64,000 bases of DNA from Algoriphagus halophilus (GTDB taxonomy: Bacteria; Bacteroidota; Bacteroidia; Cytophagales; Cyclobacteriaceae). The stretch is taken from positions 1-64,000 of the forward strand of contig NZ_FSRC01000001.1 in the NCBI RefSeq assembly GCF_900129785.1, given 5' to 3'. The notes under the pieces were generated by a model. The model had not been told where the DNA came from, ran no database searches, and was given only the letters and a program-made list of their open reading frames with translations. Of the stretch, positions 9,243-17,598 are shown one piece after another (within the stretch, counting starts at the first letter, position 1; the number at the start of each line of letters is the position of its first letter). A program made the position numbers and the translations under genes.

Positions 9243-10238
9243 TTATTTTTCTCGGTGAATTAGATCTTCGGTGATCTGCTTGAGTTCTTCAAAATAGGAG
9301 GAATGATTGCATTTGATGGAATCAAATAAATCAAATCCAGCTTGGAAATACCGATTCATTTCATCCTCTGCGATGGACTTAATTCCAAGTTTTTGATATA
9401 CGTCTTTCACCGCTTTTACCTTCTCTTCTTTATCAAACTCCTCCAGAGATAACCAATAAGCCAAGTCCTCTTCATCTTTACCAGAAGCTAATTCCAAGGC
9501 TTTGATGAGTAAAAATGTCTTTTTGTTGGAGATGATATCTCCTCCCACCTGCTTGCCAAATTTGGCTTGGTCGGCATACACATCCAGTAAGTCATCTTTG
9601 AGTTGGAAGCCAATCCCGATATTCACTCCGAAATCATATATTTTATTGGCTTCTGACTCATTTGCTCCACCTAACAATGCTCCCATTTTCAAGGCACACC
9701 CCAAAAGTACCGCGGTTTTTAGGCGGATCATATTGATGTATTCCGAAACCTTTACGTTTGAAATACTTTCGAAATTCATATCGAACTGCTGTCCTTCACA
9801 AACCTCCGCTGCGGTCTTATTAAACAGCTGGATTACTTCGTGTAACAGGCTAGGAGGGGTTTCCAGAAGCAAGTCATATGCTCTTACCAACATGACATCT
9901 CCGGAAAGAATAGCAGTATTGGCATTCCATTTCTCATGGACCGTATCCTTTCCTCTTCGGAGCGGGGCTTGGTCCATGATGTCATCATGCATCAGGGTGA
10001 AGTTATGGAAAACTTCAATGGCAGAAGCTTGTTTCAGGATTGATTCAGGATCATTTTTATACATCCCATATGCCATTAGGCTTAATAAAGGCCTAATTCT
10101 CTTGCCTCCAAGGCTTAAGATGTATTCTAAAGGTTCATAAAGCTCTTTGGGTGATTCTCCAAAACGTTGTGACTTTAAAAAAGTCTCTAATTTATCTAAT
10201 AGCTCGGCCGCGTGGCTTTTTTCCTTCATTGTCTGCAA
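9243..10238 (-). CDS. Polyprenyl diphosphate synthase
   Basis: 331-residue trans-isoprenyl diphosphate synthase that extends allylic diphosphates with isopentenyl diphosphate. The first aspartate-rich motif is DDIMD (D85, D86, D89) followed by the RRGKDTVH segment, the second is DDLLD in FQLKDDLLDVYAD, and GGKRIRP (about 44-50) binds IPP. Product length (geranyl, farnesyl or octaprenyl type) cannot be set from sequence by eye; in this phylum a single such gene often supplies menaquinone side chains. The start overlaps the 3' end of rnr by 47 bases (38 if the second Met is used), which implies translational coupling. Confidence 0.92.
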   Translation of the reverse strand: MQTMKEKSHAAELLDKLETFLKSQRFGESPKELYEPLEYILSLGGKRIRPLLSLMAYGMYKNDPESILKQASAIEVFHNFTLMHDDIMDQAPLRRGKDTVHEKWNANTAILSGDVMLVRAYDLLLETPPSLLHEVIQLFNKTAAEVCEGQQFDMNFESISNVKVSEYINMIRLKTAVLLGCALKMGALLGGANESEANKIYDFGVNIGIGFQLKDDLLDVYADQAKFGKQVGGDIISNKKTFLLIKALELASGKDEEDLAYWLSLEEFDKEEKVKAVKDVYQKLGIKSIAEDEMNRYFQAGFDLFDSIKCNHSSYFEELKQITEDLIHREK

Positions 10239-12393
10239 ATTCCAAATCTATTGTTCTACGGTCTATATCCGTGTTCACTACTCTGACCTTCACTTTGTCA
10301 CCCAGAGTGATCATTTTCTTTGTTTTTGATCCGATCAATCTCATGTTTTTCTGATCGAAATCATAATAATCATCATCCATGTCTTGTACACGAATCATAC
10401 CTTCACACTTCGTTTCCGAAATCTCCACAAATACCCCCCATTCAGTCACACCACTCACGATTCCTTCATAGTCCTTTTCTTCAGCAAGGGACATATATTC
10501 TACTTGCTTGTACTTGATAGATGCTCTTTCAGCATCTGCTGCTCTCTTTTCTCTTTCGGAAGAATGAACGCATTTTTGTTCCCATTCTTCCGCATCTGGA
10601 GATTTCCCTCCCTGAAGATAATGATCCAATAATCGGTGGACCATCATGTCGGGATATCTCCTGATGGGTGAGGTGAAGTGTGTATAATGTGCAAACGCTA
10701 ACCCAAAGTGCCCTTTTGGCTCAGTGGTATATTTTGCTTTTGCCATGCTTCTTATAGCAAGTTGTTCGAGTACATTTTGCTCTGGCTTGCCTTGAATCTC
10801 ATCCATTAACTTATTCAATGCAGTGGAGATTTTTCGCTCGTTCTCAATGTCGAATTCATGCCCAAATCGTTTGGCAAATCCTGAGAAAGTATCCAAGCGC
10901 TCCATGTCTGGGGAATCATGGGTCCGGTAAACAAAGGTATCAGTTCCTTTACCTTTTTTAAAGATAAATTCTGCTACATATTTATTTGCCAACAACATGA
11001 ATTCCTCAATCAGTTTATGAATATCTTTCCGCTCTTTGACAATCAGGCCTAAAGGGGTTCCTTTTTCGTCCAGTTTGAATTTCACTTCAACGGTTTCAAA
11101 ATTTACAGCGCCGTGATCAAACCTTCTTTTACGAACTTTTTTTGCCAAATTGTTTAAAAGCGTCAATTCACTAAAGAAATCACCGGATTGAGAGTCGATA
11201 TTTTCTTGGGCCTCTTCGTAAGCAAATCTTCGATCGGAATGAATAACTGTTCTACCTATCCAATGTTTAATAACATTGGCATCTCTGTCCATTTCAAATA
11301 CACAAGAGAAGGTAAGTTTATCTTCGTTGGGTCTTAAGGAGCACAAGCCATTACTTAGTCTTTCAGGAAGCATTGGAATCGTTCTGTCTACCAAATAAAC
11401 AGAAGTAGCTCTATTGTATGCCTCTTTTTCCAAAGCAGTTTTAGGTTGAACATAATGCGTGACATCAGCGATATGAACTCCTACTTCTAAATTGCCATTA
11501 GGGAGCACTTGATAAGATATGGCATCATCGAAATCTTTGGCATCGGCCGGGTCAATGGTGAAAGTGGGAATATCCCTAAAATCCTTTCTTGCTTTGATTT
11601 CCTTTACCGTTATTTTATCTGATATGGCATTGGCCTCTGCATCTGGCTCCTGAGGGTATTCAAAAGGAAGACCGAATTCCGCCATAATGGAATGGATTTC
11701 CACTTCGTGCAAGCCTGCCTGTCCTAAAACTCTTGTGACTTTGCCAGTTGGATTTTTGTCACCATCTCTCCATTCCGTGAGTTTAACAACTACCTTTTGA
11801 TTATGTTCTGCTCCTAAAAGATCTCCTCTGTGCACAAATATGTCTTTGTGCATTTTTTTGAAATCCGGAACTACAAAAGCGAATCGAGGAGATATTTCTA
11901 CTCTACCCACAAATTCGTCCCGGTCTCTCTCAATGATCTCTAAAATTTTACCTTCGGATTTTCCGAATTTCCCCTTTAGGGGCTTGACCATGACTCTCAC
12001 TTTGTCTCCATCAAGAGCTTGCTTCATATCAGCTTCTTTGACTAGAATGTCTCCATCGTTTTGAGTGGGATCATCCGGGATTACAAAGGCAAACCTCGGG
12101 TTGACATAATCAACCGTTCCAATAATAAAGTTTGGGTCTTTGGTAGAGGAATAATAGTTACGAGGGTTTTTTGAAACATGACCACTCTCTAACAGTTTGG
12201 AAAGCAAAGAATCTACCGCTCCTTTACTGAGGGAATCCCGTATTTCTAATTTTTTGATAATCTGTTTCGAGTTGAACTCTTCTCCATAGTTGGAGTCTAA
12301 AAATTGGACGATACGTCTCGTTAAATTTGCCGTATCGTTGCTATGTCCTCTTTTCTTATTTTTTGTTTTTTTTCTGTCTGATTTTCTTCCCAT
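10192..12393 (-). CDS. rnr: Ribonuclease R
   Basis: 733-residue RNB-family 3'-5' exoribonuclease that degrades structured RNA. Order of parts: basic N-terminus with a winged-helix-like segment (about 15-70), two cold-shock-like OB domains, the RNB catalytic domain with DAKDFDDAIS (the metal-binding aspartates), and a C-terminal S1 domain (EGIVSGVTEWGVFVEI) ending in a short basic tail. Length fits the family. It lies mid-operon, 54 bases after the exonuclease gene, and its last codons contain the start of the polyprenyl synthase. Confidence 0.96.
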   Translation of the reverse strand: MGRKSDRKKTKNKKRGHSNDTANLTRRIVQFLDSNYGEEFNSKQIIKKLEIRDSLSKGAVDSLLSKLLESGHVSKNPRNYYSSTKDPNFIIGTVDYVNPRFAFVIPDDPTQNDGDILVKEADMKQALDGDKVRVMVKPLKGKFGKSEGKILEIIERDRDEFVGRVEISPRFAFVVPDFKKMHKDIFVHRGDLLGAEHNQKVVVKLTEWRDGDKNPTGKVTRVLGQAGLHEVEIHSIMAEFGLPFEYPQEPDAEANAISDKITVKEIKARKDFRDIPTFTIDPADAKDFDDAISYQVLPNGNLEVGVHIADVTHYVQPKTALEKEAYNRATSVYLVDRTIPMLPERLSNGLCSLRPNEDKLTFSCVFEMDRDANVIKHWIGRTVIHSDRRFAYEEAQENIDSQSGDFFSELTLLNNLAKKVRKRRFDHGAVNFETVEVKFKLDEKGTPLGLIVKERKDIHKLIEEFMLLANKYVAEFIFKKGKGTDTFVYRTHDSPDMERLDTFSGFAKRFGHEFDIENERKISTALNKLMDEIQGKPEQNVLEQLAIRSMAKAKYTTEPKGHFGLAFAHYTHFTSPIRRYPDMMVHRLLDHYLQGGKSPDAEEWEQKCVHSSEREKRAADAERASIKYKQVEYMSLAEEKDYEGIVSGVTEWGVFVEISETKCEGMIRVQDMDDDYYDFDQKNMRLIGSKTKKMITLGDKVKVRVVNTDIDRRTIDLEFADNEGKKPRGRAIR

Positions 12394-12447
12394 GTGTCGG
12401 GGTTGTTGTGTTAATCCAATGTATAAAGATTATGGTGCCTTTTGGCA

Positions 12448-13203
12448 TTAATCTTTATGATCTTTTGGTGAATCTTCTAAGTGTACTATTTCTAGCTCCA
12501 TCTCGTCTAATTGTGGATGCATGGCTAAATAAACGCGGGCAGTAACTTCTACGTCTTTGCGACAGTACTTCTTGATTCGGTTAATGTCTTTTTCTAAATG
12601 AAAAGTGGTGTTGACCTGGCTGCCATCCAAGTCTTCTTTGGAAGTGGGGATGCCAAAAACTGCAGCTAAAAGTTCCAGTCGGGTGTAATGTTTGTAATCG
12701 CCAAACTTCCAAAGTTCTAAAGTATCCAAATGCCTAACTTCCCAGGGCTTTTTCCCTGCTATTTGTAAGGGTTCAGGCAAGGAAACTCCTTGTACCAGCA
12801 TTCTCCTACAAAGGTAAGGGTAATCAAACTCTTTACCATTATGCGCACAAAGAATCCATTTTTTCTTCCCTAATAAGCTATTAAATGACAAAAGAAGTTC
12901 CCGTTCGTCAGGATTTGCAAAAACTTTAGATCTAAAAATGAGCTTCTTGTCCTTTTTTTTCCACTGAAAATACCCTACTCCAATACAAATGACTTGGCCA
13001 AATTCAGCATGAATTCCAGCTTTATCAAAGTATAAGGCTCCTGGCTCTATCTTTCCATGATCACTTTGGATCAATTTTTCTTTTTTGACCCATTCATCCT
13101 GCAATCTGGAACTCAAGTCCTCAAATTTCTCTGTAAGAGATGCAGTTTCAATATCCAGAAAAAGGATGTCTCCTAATTGATCAAAAAAATTAGCCATAAA
13201 CAT
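12448..13203 (-). CDS. DEDD-type 3'-5' exonuclease, PolB-exonuclease-like
   Basis: About 250 residues with the RNase H-like exonuclease motifs in order: Exo I DIET (about residues 16-20), Exo II in LCAHNGKEFDYPYL, HLDTLELW, and Exo III YCRKDVEVTARV. This set matches the free-standing PolB-like exonuclease family (PF10108 type), which acts on nucleic acid 3' ends. No polymerase domain is present. Two start codons, MFM: 13203 or the Met at 13197, of which MANFFDQLG is the more usual looking. It sits directly upstream of rnr, which suggests a shared RNA or DNA turnover role. Confidence 0.85.
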   Translation of the reverse strand: MFMANFFDQLGDILFLDIETASLTEKFEDLSSRLQDEWVKKEKLIQSDHGKIEPGALYFDKAGIHAEFGQVICIGVGYFQWKKKDKKLIFRSKVFANPDERELLLSFNSLLGKKKWILCAHNGKEFDYPYLCRRMLVQGVSLPEPLQIAGKKPWEVRHLDTLELWKFGDYKHYTRLELLAAVFGIPTSKEDLDGSQVNTTFHLEKDINRIKKYCRKDVEVTARVYLAMHPQLDEMELEIVHLEDSPKDHKD

Positions 13204-13208
13204 TGGAG

Positions 13209-13610
13209 TTATGCGTGAAGAATCCCTTCTAAACCTAACTCAGGGATCATTTGAATGTTGGCAGGATCAAAGCTGCCTGGAGTAAATATAAACTTTTTAT
13301 CAAATATCTGATCAAGGATATAATAACTCACCCAAAATTCATTGGTCAGCGAAAAGACTGCGGGATCAATTGGTTCAATCTTGGCCATTTCTTCTGGCCC
13401 CAACTCTTCAATCATATGGCGCAAGGTAGAAGTCTGTCTTTTCTCCCCATCCAATATCCCATATCCTTTGGATGTAATCATGATGGTTTTCAATTCTATC
13501 AAATTAAGATTGAAAATATAAACGCCCCATTCTACTCCATTAGCGGTCTCTTGTTTAGCAATAGCAAGTTTTACTCCTGTAACTGGATGAAAATCGATAT
13601 CCTTTTTCAT
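13209..13610 (-). CDS. Conserved small protein of unknown function
   Basis: 133 residues, acidic to neutral, no signal peptide or membrane segment. I recognise no domain. The sequence has an N-terminal beta-rich part (GVEWGVYIFNLN, ITSKGYGILDG) and a helical second half. It is packed between lipB (3-base gap) and the exonuclease (5-base gap), so it is certainly translated as part of the operon. Phylum-restricted hypothetical protein is the honest call. Confidence 0.75.
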   Translation of the reverse strand: MKKDIDFHPVTGVKLAIAKQETANGVEWGVYIFNLNLIELKTIMITSKGYGILDGEKRQTSTLRHMIEELGPEEMAKIEPIDPAVFSLTNEFWVSYYILDQIFDKKFIFTPGSFDPANIQMIPELGLEGILHA

Positions 13611-13613
13611 GTA

Positions 13614-14333
13614 TTAATCTACTAATTCCATCTCAAATAAGTCGATGAGATGATTTTTAACTTTTTCTTTTACTTCTTGAAGATTAACCTCTCTTCCTAA
13701 TTCTTGGCTCAAGGAGGTTACTGCTTTATCATCAATCCCACAAGGAATGATGTTTCCAAAATAACTTAGATCTGGGTTGACATTGAAAGCAAACCCATGC
13801 ATGGTCACCCATCGACTGGACTTTACTCCCAAAGCACATATCTTTCTTGGATTCTTTTGTTCTATATAGTCAATCCAGACTCCAGTTAATCCTTCAATTC
13901 TTCCAGCCTCTATTTGGTATTCTTTCAGAGTCAGTATGATGGCTTCTTCTAAGAGCCTCAAATATTTATGGATGTCAGTAAAAAAATTATCCAAGTCCAG
14001 AATAGGGTATCCTACGAGCTGCCCTGGGCCATGGTAGGTGATATCTCCACCTCGATTGATCTTATAATAGGTAGCTTTTTTTTCTTCAAGACCTTTCTGG
14101 TCTAACAATAAATTTTCCTCTTTACCACTTTTCCCTAAAGTATAGACATGAGGATGTTCTACAAAAAACACATAGTTTTCTGTGGGTGTCTGTTGATCTA
14201 CTGAAGATTTCCGGTTTTCAATTTTTTGGGCAACCGTTTTAGCAAATATTGATTCTTGAAAATCCCAGGCATCCTGGTAATCCATCAAACCCAAGTCTCG
14301 GAATTTTACCTTTTTATTAATAATTTCGTTCAT
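13614..14333 (-). CDS. lipB: Lipoyl(octanoyl) transferase
   Basis: Transfers octanoate from octanoyl-ACP to lipoyl domains of 2-oxoacid dehydrogenases and GcvH, the first step of lipoate assembly. Signature RGGDITYHGPGQLVGYP (about 94-110) is intact; catalytic lysine K171 (ALGVKSSRW) and cysteine C198 (PCGI) are both present. 239 residues, usual length. First gene of a six-gene minus-strand operon ending with the rhomboid. A CAAAATTA sequence at 14393-14400 is a good minus-strand -7 element. Confidence 0.96.
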   Translation of the reverse strand: MNEIINKKVKFRDLGLMDYQDAWDFQESIFAKTVAQKIENRKSSVDQQTPTENYVFFVEHPHVYTLGKSGKEENLLLDQKGLEEKKATYYKINRGGDITYHGPGQLVGYPILDLDNFFTDIHKYLRLLEEAIILTLKEYQIEAGRIEGLTGVWIDYIEQKNPRKICALGVKSSRWVTMHGFAFNVNPDLSYFGNIIPCGIDDKAVTSLSQELGREVNLQEVKEKVKNHLIDLFEMELVD

Positions 14334-14392
14334 TTAGTAGATTAATTGGTTTTCCTTAAAACCATTTTTGAACCTGTCTTTCAATATTTTTT

Positions 14393-14400
14393 CAAAATTA
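14393..14400 (-). promoter_or_regulatory. Probable -7 element of the lipB operon
   Basis: CAAAATTA on the plus strand is TAATTTTG on the minus strand, an exact TAnnTTTG match. The predicted leader is about 50 bases. No convincing -33 TTTG was found. Confidence 0.45.
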
Positions 14401-14414
14401 AGCAATTATTCAAG

Positions 14415-14791
14415 ATGGCAGAACACAATAAATCAGGGAGAATGGCGGAGGAGCTCGCAGCTCAATGGCTCATTTCAAAAGGATATGAATTGAAGCAGAT
14501 GAATTTCCGCCATGGTTATGCAGAAATAGATTTAATTCTTTCTTATCAAAAGCTGTTGTTTTTGTAGAAGTGAAATATCGCTCTGGCACTGGTTTTGGTT
14601 ATGCAGAGGAGTTTGTAGACTACACCAAAAGGAAGTTAATCATCAAGGCTGCGGATCAGTATATACATGATAATAATTGGAATTTTGATATCCGATTTGA
14701 CATTATTGGCGTTTACAGGAACAAATCAGGCGAAATAAACTTCAAGCATTTGAAGATGCCTTTTATTGAAAACAAACCATTTATTAGTTAG
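14415..14791 (+). pseudogene. yraN: YraN/UPF0102 endonuclease-like protein, split by a frameshift
   Basis: Frame one starts at ATG 14415 and reads to a stop at 14565-14567; the second half continues in the -1 frame from about 14550 to 14791. Joined, the product is a standard UPF0102 protein of about 125 residues: GRMAEELAAQWLISKGYEL, then the nuclease-like core EIDLI...VVFVEVKYRSG. The break falls between EIDLI and VEVK, the two halves of the putative active site. Adding one A to the AAAA at 14548-14551 restores the frame exactly. The remaining sequence is undegraded, so a sequencing error or a very recent mutation is likelier than an old pseudogene. Divergent from lipB; the 3' end is followed 4 bases later by the SYLF gene. 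Confidence 0.85.
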
Positions 14792-14795
14792 AAAA

Positions 14796-15320
14796 ATGAA
14801 AAAGTTAGTATTCACCCTCAGTATGTCATTTTTAGCATGTGTTGCTTTTGCCCAAAATGATAAAGACAAGAAGATTATTGAAGACAGTGAAGAAGCAAAA
14901 GCTGCCTTTTTAAAAGATGATCCAGACATGCAGGAATTTTTCGATCACTCTTATGCCTATATTATTTTGCCAAATGTGGGTAAAGGGGGACTAGGAGTAG
15001 GAGGAGCTGCAGGAAATGGGGTTGCTTTTGAGCAGGGAGAAATGATCGGATATGCCAGAATGACTCAGGTGACTATTGGATTTCAAGCTGGTGGGCAGGC
15101 TTATAGTGAGGTAGTTTTTTTTGAATCTGAGGAAGAATTTGATCGATTTAAAGAAGGTAAGATTGAAATGGCGGCACAGGTTTCTGCTGTGGCAGCTGCA
15201 TCAGGTGCGTCTTTAAATGCAGAATACATTGATGGTGTGGCGGTATTTACCAGAGCCAAAGGAGGGTTAATGTATGAAGCTTCTGTAGGTGGCCAGCAAT
15301 TTAGATATAGAGAAAAATAA
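14796..15320 (+). CDS. Exported SYLF (YSC84-like) lipid-binding domain protein
   Basis: 174 residues from the ATG at 14796, which begins a good Sec signal peptide (MKKLVFTLSMSFLACVAFAQ). An upstream in-frame TTG would place ten extra residues before the signal and overlap yraN, so it is rejected. The mature part carries the SYLF features: a helical start (AKAAFLKDDPDMQEFF), YAYIILPNVGKGGLGVGGAAGNG, MTQVTIGFQAGGQAYSEVVFF and a glycine-rich end KGGLMYEASVGGQ. The domain binds phosphoinositides in eukaryotes; in bacteria its periplasmic role is unknown. Close spacing to yraN suggests cotranscription. Confidence 0.85.
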   Translation: MKKLVFTLSMSFLACVAFAQNDKDKKIIEDSEEAKAAFLKDDPDMQEFFDHSYAYIILPNVGKGGLGVGGAAGNGVAFEQGEMIGYARMTQVTIGFQAGGQAYSEVVFFESEEEFDRFKEGKIEMAAQVSAVAAASGASLNAEYIDGVAVFTRAKGGLMYEASVGGQQFRYREK

Positions 15321-15324
15321 GGGA

Positions 15325-16170
15325 TTACATCTCTTTTCTGTAAACCAAGTTTCCGTCCTTATCCCATTCTGCACGAATATAAGGGCGGAAATTTTTTGTA
15401 TAGGGCTCCTCCTGATATTGGATTTCTCGCTTTCGAATCGCTTTCGTATTTCCAGTGTCCCAATATTCTGTCCAAAGTCCCACTTTTTCTCCGTATTGAT
15501 ATTCCCCAGTTACGGCAACTTGTTTGTCGTCGTAGAAATAGAAATAATTTCCTTCCTCCAAGCCATACTGAATCGGGATGATTTCTTCGACGGATCTTGA
15601 GCTAGATTCATAATAAGAGATTCGAGATTCTTTTGGCCAGCCTTCCGTATAATGGTTTTTGTCTTGAAGCACATTGTTAGAGTCGAACAGCATCCAGGTT
15701 TTATGCTTTGTCCCATAGTAGAACATGCCACTTTCTACTACCGTCTCATTGATGGTTCGCTCGTAAGGCCCATGCAATAAATAACCTTTTCCTTCCTCAT
15801 AACCTGAAGTACGGATGCTTCTTTCTTGTGTATCAAACCAATATACATCTCGGATATAAGGGTCCAGTCTTCTAGAGTCTTCGGTATAGTTGAAGTACTC
15901 ATAAATTTCCTGGCCGCGAATTTCTCTTTTGGCATACCCTCTCCTGGTTTTAATTCCAAACCAGATGTTTTTACGTTCCTTTTTCTTCTTTTCCTTTTTC
16001 TCTTCTTTTTCTTTGTTTTCGTCAAATAGGAGAAGAGGCATGGTGGTAGGCAATAGACTGGAGTTGACAACACCTGAAGAGTCAGGGTCTGCGTTGGAGT
16101 CATTATTTTGAGTCCATGCTACTTTACTAAGTAAAAGGAAGAATAGAAGAAGAAAAGAAAACTTGCTCAT
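15325..16170 (-). CDS. Exported MORN-repeat-like protein
   Basis: 281 residues with signal peptide (about 1-21, ending AWTQ), then a lysine/glutamate-rich linker (KEKEEKKEKKKKERK) and a series of short beta-hairpin repeats of the MORN/YwqK type (HGPYERT, ESGMFYYGTKHKTWMLFD, GNYFYFYDDKQVAVTGEYQYGEKVGLWTEYW where G-x-W and Y-x-G recur). Such repeats are structural and often surface-associated. No enzymatic motif. Convergent with the SYLF gene (stops 5 bases apart). A CAAAAATA -7 element at 16211-16218 gives a leader of about 34 bases. Confidence 0.7.
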   Translation of the reverse strand: MSKFSFLLLFFLLLSKVAWTQNNDSNADPDSSGVVNSSLLPTTMPLLLFDENKEKEEKKEKKKKERKNIWFGIKTRRGYAKREIRGQEIYEYFNYTEDSRRLDPYIRDVYWFDTQERSIRTSGYEEGKGYLLHGPYERTINETVVESGMFYYGTKHKTWMLFDSNNVLQDKNHYTEGWPKESRISYYESSSRSVEEIIPIQYGLEEGNYFYFYDDKQVAVTGEYQYGEKVGLWTEYWDTGNTKAIRKREIQYQEEPYTKNFRPYIRAEWDKDGNLVYRKEM

Positions 16171-16210
16171 TATATGCAGAAAACGGAATTTCCTCCCGAG
16201 TATTTCATTT

Positions 16211-16218
16211 CAAAAATA
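16211..16218 (-). promoter_or_regulatory. -7 element of the MORN-type gene
   Basis: CAAAAATA is TATTTTTG on the minus strand. The CAA of CAATTG at 16241-16246 lies 22 bases upstream and may act as its -33; the same hexamer may serve the divergent aminotransferase promoter. Confidence 0.45.
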
Positions 16219-16243
16219 ACATTTCATTATCAAAAGCAGACAA

Positions 16244-16277
16244 TTGTTTAGATTTTATAATCTTCTCTCTATTTTTG
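16244..16277 (+). promoter_or_regulatory. Promoter of the aminotransferase gene
   Basis: TTG at 16244-16246 and TATTTTTG at 16270-16277 (exact -7). The spacing of 23 is a little long. Predicted transcription start about 16284, which rules out translation from the TTG codon at 16285 and supports the ATG at 16306. Confidence 0.5.
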
Positions 16278-16305
16278 AGGGATTTTGAATAAACCACAGA
16301 AAATA

Positions 16306-17508
16306 ATGAATTCTATTCTATCAGATCGGATTATTAATATGGAAGAATCAGCTACCCTGGCAATGGCAAAGAAAGCCAGAGAGCTGAAGTCCCAAGGCAT
16401 TGACATCATTGGATTGAGCCTCGGTGAACCAGATTTTAAAACACCTAAGCACATCCAAGAAGCAGCCAAAGATGCGATCGATGAGGGGAAATATTTCTCT
16501 TATCCTCCTGTGGCAGGTTATCAGGATTTGAGAGAGGCTATCGCAAAGAAATTAAGAGAAGAGAATGAAATCTCTCAAGCGAAAGCAGAAAATATAGTAG
16601 TATCTACAGGAGCGAAGCACTCTATTGCTAATGTCTTCATGTGTATGATCAATGAAGGAGATGAAGTAGTGATTTTTTCTCCTTATTGGGTAAGTTATGC
16701 AGAGATTATCAAATTGGCTGGTGGTGTTCCGGTATTGATTGAAGGAACTCTTGAAAACAATTTTAAAGCTACTGCCGCACAATTAGAAGCAGCGATCACT
16801 CCAAAAACCAAGGCAGTGATTTACTCTTCTCCTTGTAACCCAACTGGATCAGTATTCAGTAAAGAAGAATTAGAAGCAATTTCTGAAGTGATTTTGAAGC
16901 ATGATAATATCATGGTGATCGCTGATGAAATTTATGAATTGATCAACTTCGTGGGTAGAAATTACAGTATTGCTTCTTTCCCTGGAATGTTTGAAAGAAC
17001 AATTACAGTAAATGGTTTCTCCAAAGGATATGCAATGACAGGCTGGAGAGTGGGTTATATCTGCGCTCCTTTGTTTATGGCAAAAGCAGTAGAAAAAATC
17101 CAAGGTCAGTTTACTTCAGGAGGCACTGGTATCGCTCAAAGAGCTGCTTTGGCAGGAATCTCTGGGGATCAGACTCCATCAAAAGAAATGGCGGAAGCTT
17201 ATTTCAAAAGAAGAGAGTTGGTGATGGGATTATTGAAAGAGATTCCAGGAATCAAAACACATGTGCCTGAGGGTGCATTCTATTTCTTCCCTGATGTGAC
17301 TGCCTTCTTCGGTAAATCCGCTCATGGCAAAACCATCAATAATGCAGATGACCTTTGTTTGTATTTGTTGGAGGTAGCTAATGTGTCATTGGTTACTGGA
17401 GCTGCTTTCGGTGCACCTTCCTGTGTGAGACTTTCTTACGCTGCTTCTGAGGAGGAGTTGAAAGAAGCCTTGGGAAGAATGAAAAAAGCCCTAGGAGAAC
17501 TAGCTTAA
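16306..17508 (+). CDS. PLP-dependent aminotransferase, aspartate-aminotransferase type (fold type I)
   Basis: 400 residues from ATG 16306 (MNSILSDRI), a standard opening for this family; an in-frame TTG 21 bases earlier lies on the transcription start and is rejected. Visible motifs: LSLGEPDF substrate-binding segment, SSPCNPTGS (Asn of the PLP pocket), ADEIYE (Asp to the pyridine nitrogen), SKGYAMTGWRVGY with the Schiff-base lysine, and VRLSYAAS with the carboxylate-binding arginine. It transfers an amino group between aspartate (or a related amino acid) and 2-oxoglutarate; I-gamma type aspartate or aromatic specificity cannot be separated by eye. Monocistronic with its own terminator. Confidence 0.93.
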   Translation: MNSILSDRIINMEESATLAMAKKARELKSQGIDIIGLSLGEPDFKTPKHIQEAAKDAIDEGKYFSYPPVAGYQDLREAIAKKLREENEISQAKAENIVVSTGAKHSIANVFMCMINEGDEVVIFSPYWVSYAEIIKLAGGVPVLIEGTLENNFKATAAQLEAAITPKTKAVIYSSPCNPTGSVFSKEELEAISEVILKHDNIMVIADEIYELINFVGRNYSIASFPGMFERTITVNGFSKGYAMTGWRVGYICAPLFMAKAVEKIQGQFTSGGTGIAQRAALAGISGDQTPSKEMAEAYFKRRELVMGLLKEIPGIKTHVPEGAFYFFPDVTAFFGKSAHGKTINNADDLCLYLLEVANVSLVTGAAFGAPSCVRLSYAASEEELKEALGRMKKALGELA

Positions 17509-17530
17509 GGTTTTGAATGTAGATAGAATA

Positions 17531-17559
17531 ACCCTGAAGAATTTCAGGGTTATTTTTTT
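17531..17559 (+). terminator. Terminator of the aminotransferase gene
   Basis: ACCCTGAA / TTCAGGGT stem, 4-base loop, then TATTTTTTT. Its T-run overlaps the -33 TTTG of the next gene. Confidence 0.85.
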
Positions 17560-17584
17560 GCCTTGGCGGAAAGCCTTAATTTTG
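17557..17584 (+). promoter_or_regulatory. Promoter of the 17599 glycosyltransferase
   Basis: TTTG at 17557-17560, 16 bases, TAATTTTG at 17577-17584, both consensus. Predicted start about 17591, just before the ATG at 17599. Confidence 0.65.
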
Positions 17585-17598
17585 AACAAATCTTTTTT

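Noticed and set aside
9502..10140. 212-codon plus-strand open frame
   Set aside because: Lies wholly antisense to the polyprenyl synthase, which has all catalytic motifs; the plus-strand product has no recognisable features.
14540..14572. Programmed frameshifting in yraN
   Set aside because: There is no strong slippery heptamer with a downstream structure, and UPF0102 proteins are not known to use frameshifting; an indel is the simpler explanation.
15738..16103. 121-codon second minus-strand frame inside the MORN-type gene
   Set aside because: Low-complexity KKKRKRKR product made by the lysine-rich linker of the real gene read in another frame.
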